Positions 42,329 through 51,249 of a stretch of 64,000 nucleotides of DNA are shown one piece after another. Position 1 is the first letter of the stretch, and every line of letters begins with the position of its first letter. Source of the stretch: CAG-791 sp003447895 (GTDB lineage Bacteria; Bacillota; Clostridia; Lachnospirales; Lachnospiraceae); assembly GCA_946620035.1 (NCBI GenBank), contig CAMOMX010000002.1, forward strand, positions 1 to 64,000, written 5' to 3'. The translations under genes and the position numbers were made by a program. Under the pieces are notes generated by a model. That model was not told the origin of the DNA. It searched no databases and was given only the letters and a program-made list of their open reading frames with translations.

Positions 42329-43422
42329 TCTCCCCCCCGGGCCGAGTGCCTGACGATGATCATCTGGGCGGCGAAGTCCGCGTCCATCCTTCCGCTTTTA
42401 CTCTCGTAATCCGCTTCCGCGCACTCCTCCAGCGCTTCCATCAGTTCGTCCGTCGAATAGAACCTGAGCGCGGGTTTATATTTTTTCGAAACTATATAAG
42501 GGGGCAGACCGATCTTCTTCGCGATCTCGGAATCCGCCATTTTCCCGCTCATCTCCTTGATCTTAAGAAGCTGTGAGAATTGTCTCCTCATCAAAGTGAT
42601 GATGACCTGGGGCGGCGTCCTCAGCGCATAGAGCTCCATGTAGACAGAGAGCGCTTTCTTTCGGTCCCTCATGGCGATCGCCTCGATCATCTCAAAGATC
42701 CTGTCCTTGATCCTGGGGCTGCACACCTCCCGGATCTCCTTTTCGGTGATCTCTTTTTTGCCAAGGCAGTAACAGCAGAGCTTCTCCGCTTCCGACGCGA
42801 TACCCATCATATCGTCCCCGGTGTAATCGAGAAAGACAGCGAGCGTCCTTCCCGAGACGGCAAGTCCCGACTTTCGAAAGAGCCCTCCCGCCCAGGCGCG
42901 CAGGTCTGCCTCCTCGGGCGTCGTACACTCGAGGATCTCTCCGGTATTATCTTTTCGGCATTTGTCGATTGCCTTGTAGAGCCTGCCCCTCTTGTCAGCG
43001 CTCTCCTCGACAAAGATCAGCGCAGTGGATTCCGGAATCTCCGGTATAAAATCGGCAAGCTTCTCCGCCTCCGCGGCGATGGCCGCGGAAGTCCTGGTCC
43101 CCTTTGCTGTCTTCGAGGCGGATTTGGGGTTCAAAAGCCCCGTGTTCTCAAGTACGATCACCCTTCTGTCCGCAAAGAAGGGAAGGGTCATGGCCATCTC
43201 TGTGATCTCTCTGGCTGTGACATCCGATCCGCTGTAGCGGGACAGATTCATGGCGTCTCCGTCGCCCATCAGCGCCTTAACAAGCTTCTCCTTGTTCTGA
43301 AGGCGCAGATAGGCCTGCTCTCCGCTGAGAAGATAGACGCGCCTGTAATCACCGCTTTTGAGCTCTTCATTCAGTTTTCTCTGTGCGGATGCGAAATCCG
43401 GCTTCGTTGCCTTTGCAGCCAT
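42325..43422 (-). CDS. holA: DNA polymerase III delta subunit
   Basis: 365 residues. The clamp-loader delta subunit opens the sliding clamp. VYLLSGEQAYL near residue 28 and ADRRVIVLENTGLL match the family, as does a C-terminal domain with ALRTPPQVIITLMRRQFSQLLKIKEM. AGGTGA lies upstream of the ATG. It is coupled to mutY and follows comEC on the same strand after a 118-nt gap, a common comEC-holA order in Firmicutes. Confidence 0.93.
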   Translation of the reverse strand: MAAKATKPDFASAQRKLNEELKSGDYRRVYLLSGEQAYLRLQNKEKLVKALMGDGDAMNLSRYSGSDVTAREITEMAMTLPFFADRRVIVLENTGLLNPKSASKTAKGTRTSAAIAAEAEKLADFIPEIPESTALIFVEESADKRGRLYKAIDKCRKDNTGEILECTTPEEADLRAWAGGLFRKSGLAVSGRTLAVFLDYTGDDMMGIASEAEKLCCYCLGKKEITEKEIREVCSPRIKDRIFEMIEAIAMRDRKKALSVYMELYALRTPPQVIITLMRRQFSQLLKIKEMSGKMADSEIAKKIGLPPYIVSKKYKPALRFYSTDELMEALEECAEADYESKSGRMDADFAAQMIIVRHSARGGE

Positions 43423-43540
43423 TTAGTCACCTGCATTGTTCTTTTTCATTACTTCATTGAAAGACATTCGTACCGATTTGTCAATAAAATGTCCCGACAG
43501 AATAGATTCCCCTGCCATCCCGTCAGATATCCGCCACAAA

Positions 43541-45820
43541 TTATTCATAAAATGTCTGAACAGAATATCCCCGCCTTCCGTCTGTCGTCACACAGATCTG
43601 TCCTTCCTTCCTCGTGTCATAAATTCTCATTCCGGCCTCCTCGAGGCGCTCCACGGTCTCCGCCGCGGGATGCCCGTATCGGTTTCCTTTCCCGCAGGAG
43701 ATCAGCGCCGCGTCGGCAAAGATCCTGTCCAGAAATGCCTGCGTCGTCCCTCCCGCGCTCCCGTGATGGGCCGCTTTCAGAATATCGACATGAATCTCCC
43801 GGTCTCCCAGGTAAGCCAGCAGATCTGCCTCCCCCCGGTTTTCCAGATCCCCTGTCAGGATTGCTCCGAAATTCCCGTATGTGAGCTGAAGGACCACGGA
43901 ATACTCGTTGGCGTCCTCATAAGAGGCGTTCTTCGCCGGGTGTATGCATTGCAGAATGAGTTCTCCATCTGTGAAAGTCATTCCCCGGTACAGATAGCTG
44001 ATCGGAATTCCTTTTCGGTCGCAGATCTCCTCGATCTTCAGATAGGTTTCACCCTTTCGCTCCTGTAGAACCGACGGCAGCGCGATATTTTGGATCCGGA
44101 TTCCTCCCGGCTCATCCGACTGCTCGAGGAGTTCCAAAAGCCCGCTGCAATGGTCCAGGTCATCGTGGGTCAAAATGCAGTAGTCAATTCCTGAGATGCC
44201 GTGACAGCGAAGGAACGGGATCTCTATATTCTCTCCGACACTGTTTTTGGAGGAGCTTCCCCCATCGATCAGGATCGTACATTTTCCCTTCTCATCCCTG
44301 GTCCGTACGCAGATTCCGTCTCCCTGCCCTACATCCAGCATGTAAAGGGCAAAGGGAGGCTCATAGCGAAGCCCTAAGAGCAGTGTCACTGCCACCGCCA
44401 TACAGGCAAAGTGCACAGCACTTCTTTTCTTGTTCGGGATTTCCCGAAGATTCCTGTCCAGGACTACGGTTCCGATCAGCGCGAAGTAGACAGCGATCAC
44501 CAAGGCGGGAGGCCTTCCCGGTGTCAAGGTGCTCAAGGGGAGCTTTTCGGTAAGTGTGCACAGCTTTTCATAGAAAAGCAGAATCAGGACAGGCAGTTCT
44601 CCGACTATGCCCGCGCCGGTTTGTGAAACTGCACTTAACCATAACCCGGTCGGGAGCATTCCGGCGATCACCCCAAGAAGCAGGGACAGACCCCCGCTGA
44701 CTATGATCCCGGGAGCCAGAAAGATCACGATCACATTCAACAAAACGCTGTAGAGCGGAAAGGTGTAGAAAAAAAGGAGCTGCACCGGAAGTGTAAAGAG
44801 AGGGATCGCAAGCGGCTTGGCCGCTTTTGGGATCACGGGAATGAGAAGCGCCGCTGCCGCCACCGCGGCAAAAGAAAACAGAAATCCGCTGTGGAGAAGA
44901 TAACATGGCTGTTCGATCAGCATCAGTGCCATAGCGATCGACATGGCCGTCAGCATGTCGTAGGTCCTTCCGACAGCTCTTGCGCACATACGAAGGCCAA
45001 ACATGACAAGTGCCCTCACGCAGGACGTGTGCATGCCCGTCATGACACCGTACAGGTAAAGCAAAGCGACAGAAATCCAGCAAGCTGCCGGGGCGGGCAC
45101 TCTGCCCTTTCGAAGGGACATATAGATACCTGATCCGATCAGGGAGATGTGAAGGCCCGATATACAGAGCACATGCACGATCCCGGACATCTGAAACCGC
45201 TCCTTGAGCGCCGGATCCACAAGACTCGTCTGTCCAAGAAGAATCGCCTTGAGGGCCGACGCGGCAGTCATTCCCCGTTCCCCCTTCCCTTCATAAATCG
45301 CATCGATCCGCTCCGACAGGAAGCTCCTGATCCCGTACATTGTGGACTTAACAGGATTCTTTTCAGCGGTATATGCAGTGACGGATGCTTCATCAAGAGA
45401 AAACAAATATCCCTGAATGCAGCTGTTATAAAGAAAGGGATCATATTCGCCGTCATTGGAAGCCCTTCGAAACAGCTTCAGCTTCCCCCTGATCCTGATA
45501 AGGGATCCGATCCGCGCCATATCCTCCTGCCTGTCAAGGTTGTCCCTGATCCTGCACAGAGCTTTATCCCCGCGGCGCACCTCTATCCTGATACCTTCCG
45601 GTATACCGGAATCAACGGTGAAATCCTCGAGCGTCAGGTTCAGATACAGCTCCCCGTCCGATGACGATACAGCTCTCTCTATCCACCCGACAGTCCCAAG
45701 AAGGGTCACATAGCGTCCCTCAGCCTTTTCTGTAACGGTAGGTGAAGGCGGCACCAAATAAATACTGATTGCAGTAAAGACTGCAAAGAGCACGGCAAGA
45801 AGGCAAAGAGGTCTTCGCAA
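43541..45820 (-). CDS. comEC: DNA-uptake channel protein ComEC/Rec2
   Basis: 759 residues. An N-terminal OB-like region, the polytopic competence domain (HVLCISGLHISLIGSGIY and a string of helices ~220-480) and a C-terminal metallo-beta-lactamase domain (YMLDVGQGDGICVRT, then LTHDDLDHCSGLL, then KAAHHGS) are in the usual order. It carries single-stranded DNA across the membrane. The TTG start at 45820 is supported by GGAGG 5 nt upstream. Together with comEA at 50404 it points to natural competence. Confidence 0.94.
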   Translation of the reverse strand: MRRPLCLLAVLFAVFTAISIYLVPPSPTVTEKAEGRYVTLLGTVGWIERAVSSSDGELYLNLTLEDFTVDSGIPEGIRIEVRRGDKALCRIRDNLDRQEDMARIGSLIRIRGKLKLFRRASNDGEYDPFLYNSCIQGYLFSLDEASVTAYTAEKNPVKSTMYGIRSFLSERIDAIYEGKGERGMTAASALKAILLGQTSLVDPALKERFQMSGIVHVLCISGLHISLIGSGIYMSLRKGRVPAPAACWISVALLYLYGVMTGMHTSCVRALVMFGLRMCARAVGRTYDMLTAMSIAMALMLIEQPCYLLHSGFLFSFAAVAAAALLIPVIPKAAKPLAIPLFTLPVQLLFFYTFPLYSVLLNVIVIFLAPGIIVSGGLSLLLGVIAGMLPTGLWLSAVSQTGAGIVGELPVLILLFYEKLCTLTEKLPLSTLTPGRPPALVIAVYFALIGTVVLDRNLREIPNKKRSAVHFACMAVAVTLLLGLRYEPPFALYMLDVGQGDGICVRTRDEKGKCTILIDGGSSSKNSVGENIEIPFLRCHGISGIDYCILTHDDLDHCSGLLELLEQSDEPGGIRIQNIALPSVLQERKGETYLKIEEICDRKGIPISYLYRGMTFTDGELILQCIHPAKNASYEDANEYSVVLQLTYGNFGAILTGDLENRGEADLLAYLGDREIHVDILKAAHHGSAGGTTQAFLDRIFADAALISCGKGNRYGHPAAETVERLEEAGMRIYDTRKEGQICVTTDGRRGYSVQTFYE

Positions 45821-45835
45821 TTTTTCCTCCTACGC

Positions 45836-46062
45836 GTCCGCTTTCCTATAGCGGAAGAAATTGAGATGATGGAATCATTGCGCCGGAACCGGCACAGACT
45901 GGACCGAACGGTCCGAATACGGTAATGATAAATCTGATTCCGCCTGTTTTCAAGGGCAATTCCTGCGTGATGGTAAATCTGCTTCAAGAGATTCCCCTTC
46001 AAATCTTTCATTGGCTGCCTGGATCACCTGTTCCGGAACGATCTTCATTTCTGTTTCATCGC
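45836..46062. other. Gap between comEC and the tandem repeat array
   Basis: No convincing gene. A frame on the minus strand ending in the comEC start region (up to 46011) has no recognisable features and no good ribosome site. Short inverted repeat CCGCT/AGCGG lies near 45840. Confidence 0.4.
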
Positions 46063-46495
46063 TTTTACGGAGAAATTACTGTTTTTCCTAATTTTCTCCG
46101 TAATTTTCAGTGATACCGGTCTTTGAGATGTGCTGTCTGGATCGTCAATCTCCGGATTTTACGGAGAAATTCAAGATTTTCCTGTTTTTCTCCGTAATTT
46201 TCATTTCTCACCGCTCCTGAGAAGCTTGCTCCCGCCCCCCGCTCCTCTGATTTTACGGAGAAATTTAAGATTTCCTTATTTTCCTCCGTAATTTTCATTT
46301 CTCACCGCTCCTGAGAAGCTTGCTCCTGCCCCCCAATCCTCTGCATTTACGGAGAAATTCAAGATTTTCCTGTTTTCCTCCGTAATTTTCAATTCTCTCC
46401 GCACCTGAGAAGCTTGTTCCTGCCCCCGCTCCTCTGCATTTACAGAGGAATTCAAGGTTCCCTTGTTTTCCTCCGTAAAATTCAATTTCCGGATC
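46063..46495. repeat. Tandem array of ~94-bp units, each with an 11-bp hairpin
   Basis: Five units starting at TTACGG/TTACAG positions 46065, 46159, 46253, 46347 and 46440 (spacing 94, 94, 94, 93). Each has TTACGGAGAAA then about 16 nt and TTTCTCCGTAA (or a close variant), followed in most units by CCTGAGAAGCTTGCTCC. Outer units are more diverged. The period is not a multiple of three, so it is not a coding repeat. Confidence 0.9.
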
Positions 46496-46530
46496 CTGTA
46501 CCCTGTGCGGCAGACTCCCCGAACGCACGC

Positions 46531-46573
46531 AAAAAGGTCCGGAGAACAGATTCTGTCATCTGTCCTCCGGACC
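46531..46573 (-). terminator. Terminator of the walRK-GerMN unit
   Basis: Minus-strand 15-bp stem (46536-46550/46559-46573, one mismatch), GGTCCGGAG...CTCCGGACC, followed by TTTTT. Confidence 0.9.
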
Positions 46574-46627
46574 AAAGAAATTGAAACTCAAATAAAGAAC
46601 GTGAAATGTCCGCTGCCTGGCTGCAGT

Positions 46628-47572
46628 CTACTCTTTGCCGTCCTCTCCTTCCGACTGCCCCTCCACAATGCCGGTGTTCATCCTGAAACTTCCGGTGAGG
46701 GAAATGGTCTCCCGAAATACCGTGTCTGTCTGGCCGTCGACGCTGATCTGCACCGCGTCAACAGACGGAAGCTCACACAGAGAATTGACGATCGAGTAGA
46801 TTGCTGTCTGCGCCGTCACCTCATAGGGATCCGTGAGAAATTCACCGCTGAGATTGGCATAGCAGATGCCGTCTCTTACCGTGACATTGATCACCTTGGT
46901 CTCGCTGTTCACCGTCGGATAGGCAAAGCTTCCGTTGGGCCCCTGGATCACCTGCTCCAGAACGATCCTCTCAAGCGGCATGTTGCTGTTGTAAACGACA
47001 TTCCGGAAGGCATCCACCAGCTTTTCTCCGGATTCGTCGGCAAAGTACAGATGGAGCCGCACTCTCTCATAGTTTCGCATTTCCGTGTTGGAATTGTAGA
47101 TAAACTGAGTCGGTTCCATGATCCCGGGATCTTCGCCGTCCGCGTCGTGGAATGCTTCTCCGTCCACGGTAAAGTAAACGCCGTCGACTTCCGCAAAGCT
47201 GCACAGTGTGTTGACGATCGCCGTCCTTGTGAGCACTTCTTCCACGGCACTGAGATCGTAGTACTCCCCGGAGAGATTCAAAGTCACGATCTTTCCGAGG
47301 GTCTCACTGGAGATCAGGCGAAAACCCGTGACAGGAGCTGCCAGATCCATTTCCGTCGGCTGGACACAGAGCTTTCCGATCAGTTCTTCAATGATCTGTT
47401 CTCTGCTGTCCGCCTTGGGCGTATACTTTCGCTCCTGGAGGGCGTAGTCCGATTTTCCGAGGTAATAAATACTGATCCCGGTCTTGTCGGCCCCACTCTT
47501 TCCGCATGAACTCAGAAGAAGGCACAATATGATAGTTGTCAGACACATCCGTGCCCAGGTTAATGATCTCAT
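46628..47572 (-). CDS. GerMN-domain lipoprotein
   Basis: 314 residues. The signal peptide ends LLLSSCGKS (lipidated Cys ~23). Two GerMN domains follow: one with LIGKLCVQP...GKIVTLNLSGEYYDL...VNTLCSFAEVDGVYFTVDG and one with LEQVIQGPNG...ICYANLSGEFL...VNSLCELPSVDAVQISVDG. GerMN modules occur in spore germination GerM and in actinobacterial LpqB, partner of the kinase MtrB. It lies 59 nt after the WalK-like kinase, so it may modulate that kinase outside the membrane. No strong ribosome site is visible. Confidence 0.88.
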   Translation of the reverse strand: MRSLTWARMCLTTIILCLLLSSCGKSGADKTGISIYYLGKSDYALQERKYTPKADSREQIIEELIGKLCVQPTEMDLAAPVTGFRLISSETLGKIVTLNLSGEYYDLSAVEEVLTRTAIVNTLCSFAEVDGVYFTVDGEAFHDADGEDPGIMEPTQFIYNSNTEMRNYERVRLHLYFADESGEKLVDAFRNVVYNSNMPLERIVLEQVIQGPNGSFAYPTVNSETKVINVTVRDGICYANLSGEFLTDPYEVTAQTAIYSIVNSLCELPSVDAVQISVDGQTDTVFRETISLTGSFRMNTGIVEGQSEGEDGKE

Positions 47573-47631
47573 AGTAATCGATAATGGCAGACGCTCCCGT
47601 GAACGCTCTGTCCCGCCAAAAGCCTGCTTTC

Positions 47632-49638
47632 TTATACTGCTGCGCCGCCTGACGTCTTCTTCTGACCGGACGCCTGCGCCCCCGCGGAAGACGGTCTCTT
47701 CCTCCGGACGGGCGCCTGTGCTCCTTCCGCGGATGGATTCCTCCTCCGGACGGATGCCTGCGCTCCTTCAGTAGACGGTCTCTTCCTCCGGACGGGCGCC
47801 TGCCCTCCCTCCGCGAATGGATTCTTCCTCCTGACGGATGCCTGCGCTCCTTCAGTAGACGGCCTCTTTTTCCGGGCGGGTGCCTGCGCTCCCTCTGTGG
47901 AAGATCTCTTCTTCTGACCGGACGTCTTTGCTCCCGCGCCCGAAGGTCTCTTCTTCTGACCGGACGTCTGTGCTCCCGCGCCCGAAGATCTCTTCTTCCG
48001 GCCGGAAGGCCCGCCGGCGGATATTGTACTGCCTCTTCCGCTTGCCGCTCTTGTCGCCGAAGTTCCTGCGTCGGCACTTCTTCTGCGGCGGGAAGACCTC
48101 TGCATCCTCTCTCTCTGCCTTCGCAGCTCCACAGGGTGCGAGACATAGGTGAGCGGGCAGGTCACGGTAAACTTCGTGCCCTCTCCCAACAAGCTCTGAA
48201 CATCAATGGCTCCATGGTGCTGCAGCACAATGCTCTTTGTGATGGAAAGGCCAAGACCCGTGCCGCCGACTTCCTTGGACCTGGATTTGTCGACGCGGTA
48301 GAATCTGTCGTATATTTTGTCAAGAGAGTCCTCCGGAATGCCGACTCCGGTGTCCTCGACGCTGATATAGAAATTGTAGGGATCCGCGTTGATCGTAACT
48401 CTCACTTTGCCGTGGTCCCTGTTGTACTTGACCGCATTCTCAACGAGATTGGTGATGACCATGTTCATCTTCACCTCATCGATCTCCGCGTAGACATCCC
48501 GGACACTCACCATCGTAAGTTCGATGTCCCGTTTCTGCGCGATCGGCCGGACTCTTCTAAGCACAAGCTCGACCATCTCATTGACGTTTACTTCTTTGAT
48601 ATTGAGCTTGGAGTCCTTGCGGTCCATCCTGACGAGGGTCAGAAGCTCAGAGATGATCTGGTTCTCCCTGTCCACCTCGTTTTTGATATCGACCATAAAC
48701 TCGCGGTACATCTCGACCGGGACGTTGTCCTGCTGCACGAGGGAATCCGCCAGCACTTTCATCGAAGTCATGGGCGTCTTCAACTCATGCGAGACGTTGG
48801 ATACAAACTCCTGCCTTGACTCATCGAGCGCGTTCATCCTGGCGAGCACCTGGTTGAAGGCGTCCGCGATATGTTCGGTCTCCAAAAAGGCAGGCGCTTT
48901 GATCGGATCCGTGGAATAGCCGGCCTTGACTGCGGAAATCTCTCCGGAAAGCTTCTCAAAAGGTCTCATTAGAGCAGTGGAAAGAACTAATGAAATCAGC
49001 AGCACCGCCAGTATCAGAATCAGCTCCAGAAGCATAGCCTTGCGGCTCAGGATCCCAAGTGTATTTCTGATAGAGACGGTGGAAACACTTGCAAGCAGAA
49101 CACCTTTTACGACCTCTTCGCCGGAGACATCCAGCGCCGTTTCCTCGTTATCCGACCTGCTGTCTATATATTCTGTCTCTATGATCGGCGTCACGATCTC
49201 GATGAATCCGTCGCGCCTGTCATAGTTGGAGGCTGATCCCGTATTTCCCTGCAGCAGGCATTTGACCACGTCCGGCGAAACGATCGTCTTACCGTCTGAC
49301 ATGGAATAGGTGTCCTTCATGACCTTCAGGTGATCACTGATCACCAGGATGCGTCCGTCGTAAAGGGCTGAGAATTCGGCGAGTTCCGCGCCGATCAGTT
49401 CCGAAGACTGGTCCGAGAGATAATCGTAACTGATCAGGTGGTTGGCCAGCGCTCTCAGATGCGTCTCAACTTCCTCCGTCCTCACTTCCACAGCTCTTGT
49501 CTCGTAGTTGTTGAGGATTCCGTACTGAAGGATCACGCAGGGCACGAGGCCTACCACAAAGAAGATGATGAACAGCCGCATTCGGAGGCTTCTTACGACC
49601 GAAAGTTTCCGGATCACATCTTTGAACTTATCTTTCAT
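47632..49638 (-). CDS. walK: WalK/VicK-like sensor histidine kinase with repetitive basic tail
   Basis: 668 residues. Two membrane helices (~20-42 and ~205-230) bracket an extracellular sensor, followed by HAMP, the HisKA box FVSNVSHELKTPMTS, N box (NLVENAVKYN), G boxes (DTGVGIPED, GGTGLGLSI). The kinase core ends near residue 490. A ~180-residue Arg/Lys/Ser/Ala tail follows, in which residues 545-656 are eight 14-residue repeats of the type PVRRKRPSTEGAQA. Its start overlaps the regulator gene by 11 nt. WalK governs cell-wall metabolism; the usual PAS domain is missing here, so the assignment rests on the WalR-like partner. Confidence 0.88.
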   Translation of the reverse strand: MKDKFKDVIRKLSVVRSLRMRLFIIFFVVGLVPCVILQYGILNNYETRAVEVRTEEVETHLRALANHLISYDYLSDQSSELIGAELAEFSALYDGRILVISDHLKVMKDTYSMSDGKTIVSPDVVKCLLQGNTGSASNYDRRDGFIEIVTPIIETEYIDSRSDNEETALDVSGEEVVKGVLLASVSTVSIRNTLGILSRKAMLLELILILAVLLISLVLSTALMRPFEKLSGEISAVKAGYSTDPIKAPAFLETEHIADAFNQVLARMNALDESRQEFVSNVSHELKTPMTSMKVLADSLVQQDNVPVEMYREFMVDIKNEVDRENQIISELLTLVRMDRKDSKLNIKEVNVNEMVELVLRRVRPIAQKRDIELTMVSVRDVYAEIDEVKMNMVITNLVENAVKYNRDHGKVRVTINADPYNFYISVEDTGVGIPEDSLDKIYDRFYRVDKSRSKEVGGTGLGLSITKSIVLQHHGAIDVQSLLGEGTKFTVTCPLTYVSHPVELRRQRERMQRSSRRRRSADAGTSATRAASGRGSTISAGGPSGRKKRSSGAGAQTSGQKKRPSGAGAKTSGQKKRSSTEGAQAPARKKRPSTEGAQASVRRKNPFAEGGQAPVRRKRPSTEGAQASVRRRNPSAEGAQAPVRRKRPSSAGAQASGQKKTSGGAAV
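47635..48006. repeat. 42-bp tandem repeats inside walK
   Basis: Eight full 42-bp units plus a partial one encode the C-terminal tail. Units alternate between those opening P(A/V)R(K/R)K and those opening SVRR or SG(Q/R)KK, giving an 84-bp super-period in part of the array. Slippage would change the tail length in frame. Confidence 0.85.
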
Positions 49639-50332
49639 TCTGTCTGAAGTAGTAGCCTACGCCCCACTTGGTCTGTACATAGACAGGTTCGGAGGCGTTG
49701 GGTTCCACCTTTTCGCGAAGCCTTCTGATGTGAACATCCACTGTCCTCACATCACCCGGATAATCCTTTCCCCAGACTGTCTGAAGAAGCATAGTCCGGC
49801 TGTATACTTTGCCGGGGTGCGTGGCAAGAAGCTCAAGAAGTTCAAATTCCTTACTGGTGAGGTTGATCTCCTTGCCGGCGACGTTGACTCTTCGGTTGTC
49901 GAAGTCCATCCGCATATCCCCGTTTTCAAGGATTCTCTCCTCCTCTTCCTCCTGCTCGCGTCTGCTTCCCGAGACTCTTCTGATAATGGCTTTGATCCTC
50001 GCTTTTACTTCCAAAATATTGAAAGGCTTTGTGATATAATCGTCCGCGCCGTAATCAAGTCCCAGGATCTTGTCCATATCCTCTCCCTTTGCCGTCAGCA
50101 TGATGACCGGCACAGAGGAAAATTCCCTGATCTGCTGCAGAACTTCAAGTCCGGACAGCTTGGGAAGCATGACATCGAGAATGATGAGGTCATATTGATT
50201 TTCATTTGCTTTCTGAAGAGCTTCCTCTCCGTCATAGGCTGTGTCCACTTCATAGCCGTCCTGTAAAAGGCTGAATCGGATTCCTTTTACGATATTTTTT
50301 TCATCATCAACTACGAGTACCTTTGTCGCCAT
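49628..50332 (-). CDS. walR: WalR/VicR-like response regulator
   Basis: 234 residues, OmpR/PhoB family. The receiver domain has VLVVDDEKN, the phospho-acceptor region LIILDVMLPKLSG (Asp ~53), Thr (MLTAKGED) and Lys (YITKPF). The winged-helix domain has LTSKEFELLELLATHPGKVYSR and DVRTVDVHIRRLREKVE, typical of WalR. GGAG lies just before the ATG. It is cotranscribed with the kinase and the GerMN gene; comEA lies 71 nt upstream and may feed transcription into it. Confidence 0.93.
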   Translation of the reverse strand: MATKVLVVDDEKNIVKGIRFSLLQDGYEVDTAYDGEEALQKANENQYDLIILDVMLPKLSGLEVLQQIREFSSVPVIMLTAKGEDMDKILGLDYGADDYITKPFNILEVKARIKAIIRRVSGSRREQEEEEERILENGDMRMDFDNRRVNVAGKEINLTSKEFELLELLATHPGKVYSRTMLLQTVWGKDYPGDVRTVDVHIRRLREKVEPNASEPVYVQTKWGVGYYFRQNER

Positions 50333-50403
50333 TCATTTCTCCTCTCTTTTCTGCAGACATGATCATAGCAGGGCAAACCCGGCACGCCCATATCTCATCT
50401 GTA

Positions 50404-51057
50404 TCATTCAACGGAAATACAGTCTTTTAACTTTTCAAATACAGAATTTCCTATGCCGCTGACATTCATGATCTCTTCGATCGCGCCGAAGGGTCCGTGG
50501 CTCTCTCTGTACCGGATAATCTCAGAGGCTTTGCTCTCCCCGATCCCGGGCAGTGTCATCAGTTCCTCGGCTCCTGCGGTATTGATATTGATGAGCCCCG
50601 AAGATTCCGCAGGGCTCTTCGCCCGGCCTGTACGGCCGTCCGCGCCCCGCTCCTCACGGTCCGCCTCTCTTAAGAGCGCGGCTTCCTCCGTCGTAGGGAT
50701 CTCGATTCTCTCGGTGTCTGACACATAGGCGGCCTGGTTTACATAAGTCCTGTCGGCGTCGTCTCTGTATCCTCCCGCGGCGTTCACGGCATCGATCACC
50801 CTGGCTCCCTCAGGAAGCTCATAGACGCCTTCGCGAACTACGGCGCCGCAGACAAACACACCGATGACAGCAGACGGACTCTCCTCTTTCTCCGCAGCTT
50901 CTGCGGTGGCGGATGTTCCTGCCCTGCTGTCAGCCTCTTTAAACACAGGCGCTTCTTTTCCGGCACATCCGCAGCACAGGATCAGCGCGGCGGCCAGCGC
51001 GGCAGATATTACAATTCTGCTTCTTGTTTTTAATAAAAATATAAATTGAAGTTGCAT
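50404..51057 (-). CDS. comEA: ComEA-type DNA-binding competence protein
   Basis: 217 residues. A hydrophobic N-terminal segment (~16-32) ending in CCGCAG anchors it; the cysteines could make it a lipoprotein but the lipobox is poor. An SLBB domain (GVFVCGAVVREGVYELPEGARV, shown from its start) and a C-terminal helix-hairpin-helix pair (ININTAGAEELMTLPGIGES and VSGIGNSVFEKLK) follow. It binds incoming double-stranded DNA for ComEC. The start at 51057 has GAGG 7 nt upstream. Confidence 0.92.
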   Translation of the reverse strand: MQLQFIFLLKTRSRIVISAALAAALILCCGCAGKEAPVFKEADSRAGTSATAEAAEKEESPSAVIGVFVCGAVVREGVYELPEGARVIDAVNAAGGYRDDADRTYVNQAAYVSDTERIEIPTTEEAALLREADREERGADGRTGRAKSPAESSGLININTAGAEELMTLPGIGESKASEIIRYRESHGPFGAIEEIMNVSGIGNSVFEKLKDCISVE

Positions 51058-51138
51058 AGTAATCCCTCTTATTTTCAAGGGACCCGCTATGCGACAACAT
51101 TATTGTAATCATTCATGTAATATTTTACAAGAATAAAT

Positions 51139-51171
51139 CCCGCGCCGATTTCGATTTTTTATCGGCGCGGG
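51139..51171 (-). terminator. Terminator of the argJBD operon
   Basis: Perfect 11-bp stem CCCGCGCCGAT/ATCGGCGCGGG, T-rich downstream on the minus strand, 78 nt after argD. Confidence 0.8.
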
Positions 51172-51249
51172 AACACTTTTCATACAAAATATAGTAATTT
51201 GGTAATAAATCTACACAATATAAGAGAGTTTTCTCTTTTCCGTGAGGCC

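Noticed and set aside
46020..46047. Fragment of a second GerMN gene
   Set aside because: 24 of 28 bases match a stretch inside the GerMN lipoprotein gene (46944-46971), but similarity fades on both sides; too short to call a pseudogene.
46063..46495. CRISPR array
   Set aside because: The whole ~94-bp unit is repeated with no unique spacers, and no cas genes are near.
46107..46575. Two small minus-strand frames with repeated KITEEN..ILNFSV-like peptides
   Set aside because: They are translations of the 94-bp repeats. The period is not a multiple of three, so the frame changes from unit to unit, and no ribosome site is present.
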